This document shows positions 14,700 to 22,529 of a stretch of DNA of 51,940 nucleotides, piece by piece. A program made the position numbers and the translations under genes. The notes beneath the pieces are model-generated. The model was not told where the DNA came from. It saw nothing but the letters and a program-made list of their open reading frames with translations, and did no database searches. Each line of letters opens with the position of its first letter. The stretch's first letter is position 1. The stretch lies in NCBI GenBank assembly GCA_004295045.1, contig SHND01000060.1:1-51940 (forward strand), read 5' to 3'. The DNA is from Chloroflexota bacterium. Its GTDB lineage: Bacteria > Chloroflexota > Anaerolineae > UBA4142 > SHND01.

Positions 14700-15167
14700 A
14701 TGAAAGACGAACCACAGCTTTTTTATCAACAACTGCACAGCCCTGACCCGCACGTGCGCGAGCACGCCACCGCGCAGCTGTGGCAATTGTATTTTGGCGC
14801 GGCAGGACCCGAAGCAGAAATTCGTTTGCTCCAAGCCGAGCAGACAATCGAAAGCGGCATGTACGATACGGCGGAAATTTGGTTGAACGATTTAATCTCG
14901 GATTTTCCAAATTTCGCCGAGGCATGGAATCGCCGCGCGACGCTGTATTATTTGATGAAAAACTACATTGCCTCGCTTGCGGACTGCGAAGTGACGACGC
15001 GCCTCGAACCAAATCATTTCGGCGCGTGGCATGGCATTGGACTCAATTATCTTGCGCTGGGAAAATACGACGCGGCGGCGCGGGCATTCAAACGCGCGTT
15101 GGAAATTCAACCTTTCGCTGAAACGAATCAGCAGCTGCTCGCGCAATGTTTGACAAAATTAAATTGA
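14700..15167 (+). CDS. TPR protein
   Basis: A 155-residue soluble protein. The second half (residues about 50-150) is two to three tetratricopeptide repeats (AEAWNRRATLYYLMKNYIAS and GAWHGIGLNYLALGKYDAAA). The N-terminal 40 residues are charged and helical. Such proteins serve as interaction scaffolds; partner unknown. The ATG at 14700 is used although a TTG precedes it. It ends 22 bp before the histidine phosphatase gene and probably shares its transcript. Confidence 0.75.
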   Translation: MKDEPQLFYQQLHSPDPHVREHATAQLWQLYFGAAGPEAEIRLLQAEQTIESGMYDTAEIWLNDLISDFPNFAEAWNRRATLYYLMKNYIASLADCEVTTRLEPNHFGAWHGIGLNYLALGKYDAAARAFKRALEIQPFAETNQQLLAQCLTKLN

Positions 15168-15189
15168 GACCCCAACCTTTATTTTCACT

Positions 15190-15909
15190 ATGCATCTCTA
15201 CCTCATCCGACACGGACAATCCGTCAACAATCTCATCTGGACTGAAACACAATCCGACAAAGGTCGTTCGTACGACCCCGAACTCACTGCCACCGGACGC
15301 GCGCAAGCGCACCGCGTCGCTGAATTTTTGCGCGACGAATTGGACGCGCGTTTGCCGCTGAATGGTTCGCACCCAGAAGCGGCGCGTCCAAAAATGTTGT
15401 ACACCAGTTTGATGACGCGCGCAGTCGAAACGGGGCACGTCATCGCGCGCACTTTGAATGTGCCGCTGGTTGCGTTGACCGACGCGTTTGAATCGGGCGG
15501 CTTGTACAACACAATCGAAGAAACGGGCGAGCGTCTTGGCGTCGCCGGACCGAACCGCGCCCATTTTGAAAAACATTATCCCAACCTCGCACTTCCCACT
15601 GATGTTGGCGAAATAGGTTGGTACAATCGTCCCGCCGAACCCAGAGAAGAACGTCCCGAACGCGCGCGCCGAGTGTGGAATGATTTGCTCGCGCGCCACG
15701 CGGCAAGTGATGACACGATCGGACTGATTACACATGGCGGTTTTTACAATCATCTCCTTGCAATCATTTTGCAACTGCCCGAGCCGCGCAAGGTTTGGTT
15801 CGCTTTGAACAATTGTGCCGTCTCGCGCATTGACCTGCGTGAAGAGGAAATCATATTCCCTTACTTGAATCGGTTCGATTTTTTGCCGCCCAATCTGATT
15901 ACGTTATAG
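15190..15909 (+). CDS. histidine phosphatase family protein
   Basis: A 239-residue member of the phosphoglycerate-mutase-like superfamily. The catalytic RHG motif is at the N-terminus (LYLIRHGQSVNN, His about 8) and the second catalytic histidine is in GLITHGGFYNHLL. The substrate cannot be read from the sequence; broad phosphatase activity is likely. It is located just after the TPR gene. Confidence 0.88.
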   Translation: MHLYLIRHGQSVNNLIWTETQSDKGRSYDPELTATGRAQAHRVAEFLRDELDARLPLNGSHPEAARPKMLYTSLMTRAVETGHVIARTLNVPLVALTDAFESGGLYNTIEETGERLGVAGPNRAHFEKHYPNLALPTDVGEIGWYNRPAEPREERPERARRVWNDLLARHAASDDTIGLITHGGFYNHLLAIILQLPEPRKVWFALNNCAVSRIDLREEEIIFPYLNRFDFLPPNLITL

Positions 15910-15926
15910 CCATAGCAAACGCGGAC

Positions 15927-15957
15927 TTGGGTGGGCGCTGTGCGTCAATGCTATAAT
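15927..15957 (+). promoter_or_regulatory. promoter of the LysM-M23 gene, leaderless geometry
   Basis: A consensus -10 TATAAT lies at 15952-15957, and TTGGGT at 15927-15932 is a weak -35 with a long 19-bp spacer. The first T of the -10 is 12 bp before the ATG at 15964, so transcription should begin at the start codon. No ribosome-binding site is present. Confidence 0.6.
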
Positions 15958-15963
15958 TCAAAT

Positions 15964-17283
15964 ATGGATCCACAAGCTCTGGCGCGGCTCGCGCTCTTGG
16001 CGGCAATTCTCGCAGTGTCGGGAAACAGCACACCTTCGCATATTTCCACCACCAATTCAACTGCCTACATCGTGCAAGCGGGCGATACCCTGTTTTCGAT
16101 TGCGACAAAATTTGGTACGACCATTGCGGCAGTGCAAGAGGCGAACCAACTCGCGGACCCGAATGCGCTTGCGGTTGGACAACGCCTCATTATCCCCGGC
16201 GCGGTCGCGCAAAATGCTGTAACTCCAACCCCTTCTGCGCGCGGTCCGACTCCCACCGTATCGAGTTCCGCGCAAGCGACTGCTACGCGTGTTCCCTCCA
16301 CTTCTGCCGAAACCGAAACGTACATTGTTCAGTCGGGCGATACACTTGCCCAGATCGCCGCGCAATTTGGCGTGATCGTCGCGGAATTGCAGCGCATCAA
16401 CAATATTGCGAATCCTAATCTGTTGAGTGTGGGACAGCGTTTGATCATTCCCAAGGTGACGAACAACGCGGTCACGCTGCCCGAAGGCATTTCGCTGAGC
16501 CCTCAAGCGGTGCGGCAAGGTCAAACCTTGACCATTCGCGTCCAAGCGGAAAATGTTTCGGAAGTGTTGGGCAAATTCGATCAACAGACATTGCGCTTTA
16601 ACCGCGTGGGCGAGGATTGGGCAGCGTTGGCGGGAATTTCGCGCTGCGCGAATTACATCGGCAAATTTCCGTTGAATCTGACCCTCCGCGACAATCTCGG
16701 CAATCCGAAACCGGTGCAGCTGAATGTGCGCGTGAACGCCGGAACATTTCCAACCGAAGACATTACTCTCACGTCGGAAATGTCGGCGCTGCTCGACCCC
16801 GCGATCATGAATGCGGAAAACGCATTGGTCGCGCAGACCGTCGCGCTGTATTCACCCGGGCAGGCGTGGCAAGGCGCGTTCCGCATGCCGCTCGATGTCA
16901 AAGACCCACGCGTCAGCGCGCTCTTTGGCGAACGACGCAGCTACAACGGCGGCAAACCGGGTTTGTGTGGACACGAAGGGCAAGATTTTGGCGTGCCGGG
17001 CGGAACCCCGGTCTATGCGCCGGCGGCGGGCGCGGTCGTTATCGCACAGCCGCTTCAAGTGCGCGGCAATGTCGTGTTCATTGATCATGGGCGCGGCGTC
17101 TTTAGCGCGTTCTACCATCTGAGCGAAATCGCTGCCAAAGAAGGAGAACAAGTGCAACCCGGCGATTTGATTGGCAAAGTGGGAACGACCGGTTTTTCGA
17201 CGGGGAATCATTTGCATTGGAGCATGTGGGTGAATGGGATTTATGTGGACCCGATTCAGTGGACGAAACAAGCGATGCCGTGA
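15964..17283 (+). CDS. LysM x2 and M23 peptidase protein
   Basis: A 439-residue secreted cell-wall protein. A short hydrophobic N-terminus (LARLALLAAILAVSG) is followed by two LysM domains (YIVQAGDTLFSIATKFGTT and YIVQSGDTLAQIAAQFGV) joined by Ser/Thr/Pro linkers, an Ig-like middle region, and an M23 lysostaphin-type domain with metal ligands in GHEGQDFG and HLHWSMWV. It should bind and cut peptidoglycan or regulate a hydrolase. The start follows from the TATAAT 12 bp upstream. Confidence 0.88.
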   Translation: MDPQALARLALLAAILAVSGNSTPSHISTTNSTAYIVQAGDTLFSIATKFGTTIAAVQEANQLADPNALAVGQRLIIPGAVAQNAVTPTPSARGPTPTVSSSAQATATRVPSTSAETETYIVQSGDTLAQIAAQFGVIVAELQRINNIANPNLLSVGQRLIIPKVTNNAVTLPEGISLSPQAVRQGQTLTIRVQAENVSEVLGKFDQQTLRFNRVGEDWAALAGISRCANYIGKFPLNLTLRDNLGNPKPVQLNVRVNAGTFPTEDITLTSEMSALLDPAIMNAENALVAQTVALYSPGQAWQGAFRMPLDVKDPRVSALFGERRSYNGGKPGLCGHEGQDFGVPGGTPVYAPAAGAVVIAQPLQVRGNVVFIDHGRGVFSAFYHLSEIAAKEGEQVQPGDLIGKVGTTGFSTGNHLHWSMWVNGIYVDPIQWTKQAMP

Positions 17284-17287
17284 TTCG

Positions 17288-17318
17288 AGCAAGCAGTAGG
17301 CAGTAAGCGGCAGGCAGT
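17288..17318. repeat. heptamer array (GCAGTAG-like x4)
   Basis: GCAGTAG, GCAGTAA, GCGGCAG and GCAGTAG follow one another in a 7-bp rhythm just after the M23 gene stop. Immediately downstream, two imperfect inverted copies of AAAGACCCAAAGGGTTTT and AAAACCCTTTGGGTCTCT (about 17336-17403) form a long hairpin that may terminate transcription. Confidence 0.75.
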
Positions 17319-17483
17319 AGAAACTTTTGGGAAAACAAAGACCCAAAGGGTTTTGACAACGACGCGTTGTTTGGCGCGGACGCGTTGAAAACCCTTTGGG
17401 TCTCTATTTTTTTGCCATTGAAACGCGCGGCGATTGCATTTACAATCAGAGCCATTAGGATTGATAGTTTTATTGGAGGAGCG

Positions 17484-19613
17484 ATGGGCGACACAAACGA
17501 AATCAACATGGGGCAAGGCGCGCAGGCGAAACAGGTCGCGGCGGGCAGCAACATTTCGCAAACGATTATTGAAAATTATTTCGAACGCGCGCGTCTCTCC
17601 GACGCGCGTTTTTCATTGCCCGCGCCGCCGCGCGATTTTACGGGACGCGCGGACGAAATCGAAACGCTCGTGAAGGCGTTGACGCAGGGACACGGCGCGG
17701 CGATTTCGGGTTTGAGCGGCATGGGCGGCATCGGCAAAAGCGCGCTCGCCGCGTTCGTCGCAAATCGCGTCGCCGAAAAATTTCCCGACGCGCAAATTTG
17801 GATTGCGTTGAACGGCACAGACAAAAATCCGAAAACGCCGCCCGACGCGATGCGCGAAATTATTTTTGCGCTCGACCCCGAAATGGGCGCGGCGCTCAAG
17901 GACGCGTCCGACGCGCAGCTCGCGCAAGTGTATCTCGGTTTGCTGCATAACCAACGCGCGCTGCTCGTGCTGGACAATGCGCGCGACAACGCGCAGGTGC
18001 GCCCCTTATTGCAAGCGAATGTGTCGTTCCTCATCACCGCGCGCGCGAATCTCACCGAAGGCGGCTTGCGGTCACTCCATTTGGGCGTGATGAAAAAGGA
18101 CGAGGCGGAGGCGTATTTGATTTCGTTGTGTCCGCGTCTCTCCCCTCTCCTTGGAGGAGAGGGGGCAGGGGGTGAGGTTGTTGCGAAACTGTGCGAGGTG
18201 TGCGGCTATTTGCCGTTGGCGTTGAAAATCGCGGGCAGTTATCTCGCGGCGCGTCAGAACGTGCGCGCGGAAAATTATCTCGCGCAGCTGCGCGAACGGC
18301 GTTTGGAATTGCTGCGCGAAGGCAGAGAAGCGGAAGCGAATGTGGAAGCGACGTTCGAGCAAACCTACGCGCAACTCGACGCCGCGCTGCAGTTGCTTTT
18401 CCGCGCGCTGTCCGTTTTTCCCGCGCCGTTCACGCTCCAAGCCGCCGCGTATGTGTGGGGACTCGATGAACCGCAAGCCGAAGCCGCGCTGGGCGAATTG
18501 ATGCGGATGAGTTTTTTGGAATTTGGGATGGGGGATGGGAGACGGGAGACGGGGGACGGGAGATTGGAGACGGGGGACGGGAGACAGGGGGCGGGGGACA
18601 GGTATTTTTTGCATGATTTGTTGCGGGAGTTTGGGGTGCGACGAATAACCAATAACGAACAACAAACAACGAATCTGCGGCACGCGGAATTTTATGTGCA
18701 GGTCGCGCGCGCGGCAAAGGAATTGTATAAACGGGGGAATGAAAATGTCCGCGCGGGCTTGGATTTATTCGACCAAGAACTCGCGCACATTCGCGCGGGG
18801 CAAGCATGGGCGGCGGCGAACATGGAATCCGATGACGACGCCGCGCGTTTGTGCTGTGATTTTCCCGACGCGGCGGTGTATGTTGCAAGCTTGCGCTTGA
18901 GCGCGCGCGAACAGATACGCTGGTTGGAGCAAGCGGTGGGCGCGGCGCGAAAACTTGGCGACAAATCCAGTGAAGGCGTACATCTCGGCAACCTCGGCGT
19001 GGCGTATGCGGCTTTGGGCGAGGTGCGGCGCGCGATAGAGTTTTACGAAAAATATTTGGCGATTGCGCGCGAGATTGGCGACAGACGCGGCGAAGGGAAT
19101 GCGCTCGGCAATCTCGGCGTGGTGTATGCGGCTTTGGGCGAGGTGCGGCGCGCAATTGAATATCACGAACAAGCGTTGGTGATTGACCGTGAGATAGGCA
19201 ACAGACGCGGCCAAGGCAGCGACCTCGGCAACCTCGGCTTGGCGTATGCGGCTTTGGGCGAGGTGCGGCGCGCGATTGAATATCACGAACAAGCGTTGGT
19301 GATTGACCGTGAGATAGGCAACAGACGCGGCGAAGGGAATGCGCTCGGCAACCTCGGCGTGGCGTATTACAGTTTGGGCGAGGTGCGGCGCGCGATTGAG
19401 TTTTACGAACAATATTTGGCGATTGCGCGCGAGATTGGCGACAGACGCGGCGAAGGGAATGCGCTCGGCAACCTCGGCGTGGCATACAAGAATTTGGGCG
19501 ACATGAACAGAGCAAAAGAGTTATGGCGCGCGGCGTTGGCGATTTTTGAAGCGATTGAAAGTCCGAATGCGGAGGTGGTGAGAGGGTGGTTAAGTGCGTT
19601 GGACCGCGAATGA
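17484..19613 (+). CDS. STAND (NB-ARC-like) NTPase with C-terminal tandem TPRs
   Basis: A 709-residue protein. Residues 1-35 are a short Gly/Asn/Gln-rich segment (INMGQGAQAKQVAAGSNI) with no recognised effector domain. The NB-ARC module has a P-loop GLSGMGGIGKSA at 76-87, Walker B ALLVLDNA about 159-166, SFLITAR about 181-187 and the GxP-type GYLPLALKIAG about 240. A winged-helix region follows, then about five TPRs with a 40-residue period. The family couples NTP hydrolysis to oligomerisation after ligand binding by the repeats, in signalling or phage defence. Repeat-derived insertions occur at 18137-18180, 18530-18602 and 18643-18676 without breaking the frame. The ATG at 17484 has a strong GGAGGAG. 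Confidence 0.88.
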   Translation: MGDTNEINMGQGAQAKQVAAGSNISQTIIENYFERARLSDARFSLPAPPRDFTGRADEIETLVKALTQGHGAAISGLSGMGGIGKSALAAFVANRVAEKFPDAQIWIALNGTDKNPKTPPDAMREIIFALDPEMGAALKDASDAQLAQVYLGLLHNQRALLVLDNARDNAQVRPLLQANVSFLITARANLTEGGLRSLHLGVMKKDEAEAYLISLCPRLSPLLGGEGAGGEVVAKLCEVCGYLPLALKIAGSYLAARQNVRAENYLAQLRERRLELLREGREAEANVEATFEQTYAQLDAALQLLFRALSVFPAPFTLQAAAYVWGLDEPQAEAALGELMRMSFLEFGMGDGRRETGDGRLETGDGRQGAGDRYFLHDLLREFGVRRITNNEQQTTNLRHAEFYVQVARAAKELYKRGNENVRAGLDLFDQELAHIRAGQAWAAANMESDDDAARLCCDFPDAAVYVASLRLSAREQIRWLEQAVGAARKLGDKSSEGVHLGNLGVAYAALGEVRRAIEFYEKYLAIAREIGDRRGEGNALGNLGVVYAALGEVRRAIEYHEQALVIDREIGNRRGQGSDLGNLGLAYAALGEVRRAIEYHEQALVIDREIGNRRGEGNALGNLGVAYYSLGEVRRAIEFYEQYLAIAREIGDRRGEGNALGNLGVAYKNLGDMNRAKELWRAALAIFEAIESPNAEVVRGWLSALDRE
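18137..18180. repeat. dispersed palindromic repeat inside the STAND gene
   Basis: CTCTCCCCTCTCC followed by GGAGGAGAGGGG and a GGGGGTGAGG tail form an inverted repeat of a type often found between genes in large bacterial genomes. Here it is inside a coding region, giving the residues LSPLLGGEGAGGE between the NB-ARC core and the GxP motif. It is in frame and has no stop. Confidence 0.75.
18530..18602. repeat. heptamer array (GGAGACG-like, about 10 units) inside the STAND gene
   Basis: A run of imperfect 7-mers (GGAGACG, GGGGACG, GGAGATT, GGAGACA) encodes GDGRRETGDGRLETGDGR. It interrupts the winged-helix region between LMRMSFLEFG and YFLHDLLREFG, which would otherwise join naturally. Confidence 0.85.
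18643..18676. repeat. heptamer array (AATAACG/AACAACG-like) inside the STAND gene
   Basis: Four to five imperfect 7-mers encode ITNNEQQTTN just after the LLREFGVR motif. The same unit family fills the intergenic region at 20186-20239. Confidence 0.7.
18987..19506 (+). repeat. 120-bp tandem repeats encoding TPRs
   Basis: Four nearly identical 120-bp units (starting 18987, 19107, 19227 and 19347) and a diverged partial fifth each encode one TPR of 40 residues beginning GNLGVAYAALGEVRRAIE. DNA identity between units is very high, which points to recent expansion or gene conversion and to possible copy-number variation between strains. Confidence 0.92.
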
Positions 19614-19747
19614 CTCGAAATGTGCGGCAAAGAACGCCGCGGCGAAAGCCGCGAAAGAAAACGCGCCCCCTTTCGCGGGTTTCGCGGCATTTCCCATTTT
19701 CGCGTTCCAATTCTTTTCGCGCTGATTCTATTTGAGGAGGTTTCATC

Positions 19748-20176
19748 ATGGCTGACAATGACCGCAAAGGTCTGCACAAATTCGAGCCGCTGTCATACAA
19801 CATCATCGGCGCGTGCATTGATGTTCAGAAACAACTTGGTTTGCACTGCATGGAAGTGGATTATCAACGCGCGCTCGAGATCGCGCTGCCAAAATTCGGC
19901 GTACAATTTCAGCGCGAGGTTGAGATTCCAATCACGTATGATGGTGTGGTGGTGACGCGGCGGCGCGTGGATTTTGTGTGTTGGAATAAAGATGACCGCT
20001 GCTTGCTGGAAACCAAAGCGGCGTCTGTCGTGCGTCCCGAAGATGTGGAGCAATGCTTGTTGTACGTGACCAAAGCAAACGAAAAATTAGTTTTGTTGGT
20101 AAATTTTGGCGAAAAACCAATTCGAGCGCGACGTTTTGTGAACACGCCGCAAGGCGTGGGGATGGAAGTGGAATGA
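19748..20176 (+). CDS. GxxExxY / PD-(D/E)XK-like protein
   Basis: A 142-residue protein of the GxxExxY family: SYNIIGACIDVQKQLGLHCM, then EVDYQRAL (the ExxY element), then a VDFVCWN... LLETKAAS stretch matching the D...ExK core of PD-(D/E)XK nuclease folds. Nuclease activity is predicted from the fold, not shown. A strong GAGGAGG precedes the ATG. It lies 134 bp after the STAND gene on the same strand; the gap contains inverted GC-rich repeats (CGCGG/AAAG type). The pair could be one functional unit, in which this protein is an effector in trans. Confidence 0.8.
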   Translation: MADNDRKGLHKFEPLSYNIIGACIDVQKQLGLHCMEVDYQRALEIALPKFGVQFQREVEIPITYDGVVVTRRRVDFVCWNKDDRCLLETKAASVVRPEDVEQCLLYVTKANEKLVLLVNFGEKPIRARRFVNTPQGVGMEVE

Positions 20177-20318
20177 CGGATGACGAACGATGAATGGCGA
20201 ATAACGAACGACGAATAACGAACGACGAACAACAAATGAGTTATAATGCCAATCACCCAATCACCCAATCACCCAATCTCCAATCTCCAATCTCCAATCT
20301 CTAATCTCTAATCTCCAG
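20177..20318. repeat. mixed heptamer/octamer arrays
   Basis: From about 20175 to 20239 the sequence is a succession of 7-mers such as TAACGAA and CGACGAA. From about 20250 to 20275 it is AATCACCC repeated with an 8-bp period, and from about 20275 to 20316 AATCTCC/AATCTCT repeated with a 7-bp period. The DUF1028 start codon follows within 5 bp, so the array occupies the place of its promoter and ribosome-binding site; a TATAAT is present at 20242-20247. Confidence 0.88.
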
Positions 20319-20320
20319 CC

Positions 20321-21181
20321 ATGACTCCTTCCACCTTTTCCCTCGTCGCGTTTGATTCCACGAACGGCGATCTCGGCATTGCCGTCGCGTCAAAATTTCT
20401 CGCCGTTGGCGCGATGGTGCCTTGGGCGCAAGCCGGCATCGGCGCGATTGCGACGCAAAGCTGGGCAAACACAAGTTATGGTCCGCGCGGACTCGAAATG
20501 TTGCAACAAGGGATGTCGCCCGACGAGGTTGGCAAAACTCTGACCGACGCGGACGAACACGCGTCGCAGCGGCAATTTGGAATCGTAGATGCGCAAGGAC
20601 GCGCGTTCACATTCACCGGCGGCGATTGTTTTCGTTGGGCTGGTGGACGCATCGGAAAAAATTACGCCGCGCAAGGCAACATTCTCGCGGGCGCGCAGGT
20701 GGTGGACGCGCTCGCGGAAACGTTTGAAAATTCCACCGGCGATCTCGCGGAGCGTTTACTGATTGCGCTCGCGGCGGGGCAAGCGGCAGGCGGCGATAAA
20801 CGTGGGCAAGAATCGGCAGCGCTGCTCGTCGTGCGCGCGCACGGCGGTTATGGCGGATTCAATGACCGCTACATGGATTTGCGCGTGGATGACAATCCCG
20901 CGCCGATTGAAGAATTGAAACGCTTGCTCGCGCTGCACCGCTTGTATCTCGAAAAATCGAATCCGAATGATTTGATTGCGATTGATGAAAACATCGCACG
21001 CGAATTGCAATCGGTAATGTCAAAACGCGGCTTTGCGATTCCAGTGAACGGCGTGTGGGACGAACACGCGCAAAAAGCGTTCCGCGAATTTGGCGGCGTC
21101 GAAAATTTAGAAGAACGTTTGCAGGAAGGACCGTTCATTGATACGGTCGTGTTGAAATTTTTGAGAGAAAGGTTCCCGTAG
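20321..21181 (+). CDS. DUF1028 protein with C-terminal peptidoglycan-binding-like domain
   Basis: A 286-residue DUF1028 protein. It begins STFSLVAFDSTNGDLGIAVA, with QSWANTSYGPRGLEML and GGDCFRWAGG following; the family is predicted to have an Ntn-hydrolase fold. Residues about 205-286 resemble the putative peptidoglycan-binding domain often joined to it. Substrate unknown. Its stop codon TAG is provided by the first bases of the palindrome at 21178. Confidence 0.88.
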   Translation: MTPSTFSLVAFDSTNGDLGIAVASKFLAVGAMVPWAQAGIGAIATQSWANTSYGPRGLEMLQQGMSPDEVGKTLTDADEHASQRQFGIVDAQGRAFTFTGGDCFRWAGGRIGKNYAAQGNILAGAQVVDALAETFENSTGDLAERLLIALAAGQAAGGDKRGQESAALLVVRAHGGYGGFNDRYMDLRVDDNPAPIEELKRLLALHRLYLEKSNPNDLIAIDENIARELQSVMSKRGFAIPVNGVWDEHAQKAFREFGGVENLEERLQEGPFIDTVVLKFLRERFP

Positions 21182-21231
21182 GGGCGAAGCATTTGCGGCG
21201 ATGCGAGCATCGCAAAATGCTTCGCCCCTAC
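21178..21231. repeat. dispersed palindrome GTAGGGGCGAAGCATTT...
   Basis: An almost perfect inverted repeat begins GTAGGGGCGAAGCATTT and ends AAATGCTTCGCCCCTAC, with a GCGATGC/GCATCGC centre. It resembles REP/MITE-like palindromes dispersed in cyanobacteria and Chloroflexota (recalled, not searched). It occupies the gap between DUF1028 and the M24 peptidase gene and includes the DUF1028 stop codon. Confidence 0.9.
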
Positions 21232-21238
21232 ACCTACA

Positions 21239-22417
21239 ATGCTGCAACCCGAAAAACTCGCGCAAGCGAATCAGATTTTGCAAGAGCTCGACGTTGACGC
21301 GTGGCTCATTTTTGCGCGCGAGACCGAAGAGACGCCCGAACGCGCGTGGGAACTTCTTGCGCCGGGCATGGTGGTGTGGCAGTCGGCGATGCTCCTGACG
21401 AAAAAAGGGGACCGCATCGCGATTGTGGGCAAAGGCGACGACGACGAATATCGCCGACGCGGTTGGTACACGCAAGTGTATTCGTACGTGCAAGGCATCG
21501 GCGAAATTTTGCGCGAAACGTTGACGCGGCTCGACCCGCAGCAGCTCGCGCTCAATTATTCCGAAAGCAATCCGAACGCGGATGGACTGACGCACGGAAT
21601 GTATTTAACGCTGCAAAAAATTTTGCAAGAGACGCCGTACGTCGAACGATTCATTTCCGCCGACCCAATTCTTTCGCGTTTGCGCGGCAGGAAAACGCCC
21701 GAAGAATTGAAACGCATTCGCGCAGCAATTGAGCGAACGTTGATTTTGTTTGACGAAACCACCGCGCGTATGAAAATAGGATTTTCCGAAAAACAGATCG
21801 CGCAGCATTTGCACGAGCGCTGTGAGGAATGGCAAGTCGGGACCGCCTGGCCCCGGGATCAATGTCCGGCGGTGAACACCGGACCCCATTCGTCGGCAGG
21901 ACACGCGGGTCCGAGCGATTTGCAAGTGGAACCCGGTCATCTCGTTCACGTTGACTTTGGAATCAAGCAGAACGGCTATTGCTCCGATTTACAACGCATG
22001 TGGTACGTGTTGAAACCCGGCGAAACGGAACCGCCCGCGCATCTCGTTCACGCCTTTAACGCGGTGGCGAAAACGATTCAAGAGGCAGCCAAAATTTTAC
22101 GTCCCGGCATCGTTGGCTGGGAAGTGGATTCCCTCGCGCGCGAGGTGATTACGAGTGAAGGGTATCCCGAATATCAACACGGGCTCGGACATCAAGTTGG
22201 GCGCGCGGTGCATGACGGCGGCACGGGGCTTTTGCCGCGCTGGGAGCGTTACGGCGAAACGCCGTACGGCGTCGTCGAAGAAAATCAAGTGTACACGATT
22301 GAACTCGGCGTGCAGACGGACGCGGGCTATCTCGGTCTGGAAGAAGATGTGCTGGTCACCAAGAACGGCGTGGAGTGGCTCGCGCCGCCGCAAAAGGAAT
22401 TGTGGCTGGTAAAATAA
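21239..22417 (+). CDS. M24 family (Xaa-Pro-like) metallopeptidase
   Basis: A 392-residue two-domain aminopeptidase-P-like protein. The N-terminal creatinase-like domain (1-165) is followed by the pita-bread domain with metal ligands in VHVDFGIKQNGYCSDL, HGLGHQVG, YTIELGV and LEEDVLVT. The ligand set looks complete, so dipeptidase or aminopeptidase activity is expected, though relatives can have other amidohydrolase roles. The ATG at 21239 lies 7 bp after the palindrome and has no ribosome-binding site. Confidence 0.88.
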   Translation: MLQPEKLAQANQILQELDVDAWLIFARETEETPERAWELLAPGMVVWQSAMLLTKKGDRIAIVGKGDDDEYRRRGWYTQVYSYVQGIGEILRETLTRLDPQQLALNYSESNPNADGLTHGMYLTLQKILQETPYVERFISADPILSRLRGRKTPEELKRIRAAIERTLILFDETTARMKIGFSEKQIAQHLHERCEEWQVGTAWPRDQCPAVNTGPHSSAGHAGPSDLQVEPGHLVHVDFGIKQNGYCSDLQRMWYVLKPGETEPPAHLVHAFNAVAKTIQEAAKILRPGIVGWEVDSLAREVITSEGYPEYQHGLGHQVGRAVHDGGTGLLPRWERYGETPYGVVEENQVYTIELGVQTDAGYLGLEEDVLVTKNGVEWLAPPQKELWLVK

Positions 22418-22474
22418 GCGTATATAATTCGCTTATCGTTCCCGATACTCGATTTTGCTGCGAATGTTTTGCTG

Positions 22475-22513
22475 AAACGGCTCGCACTGTTTTTGCCCTC
22501 GAGCCGTTTTTAT
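22475..22513 (+). terminator. intrinsic terminator
   Basis: AAACGGCTCG (22475-22484) pairs with CGAGCCGTTT (22500-22509) around a 15-nt loop, followed by TTTATTT. It closes the M24 transcript shortly before the next gene on the same strand. Confidence 0.8.
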
Positions 22514-22529
22514 TTGAGTAACTCGCGTA

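Noticed and set aside
18987..19506. CRISPR-like array
   Set aside because: Repeat period is 120 bp with no spacers, and it encodes in-frame TPR units.
18430..19818. Long minus-strand open frame across the TPR region (up to 462 codons)
   Set aside because: It is the shadow of a 120-bp periodic gene: repeats without stops in one frame keep the opposite frame open too. Its protein is Arg/Pro-rich with no family features.
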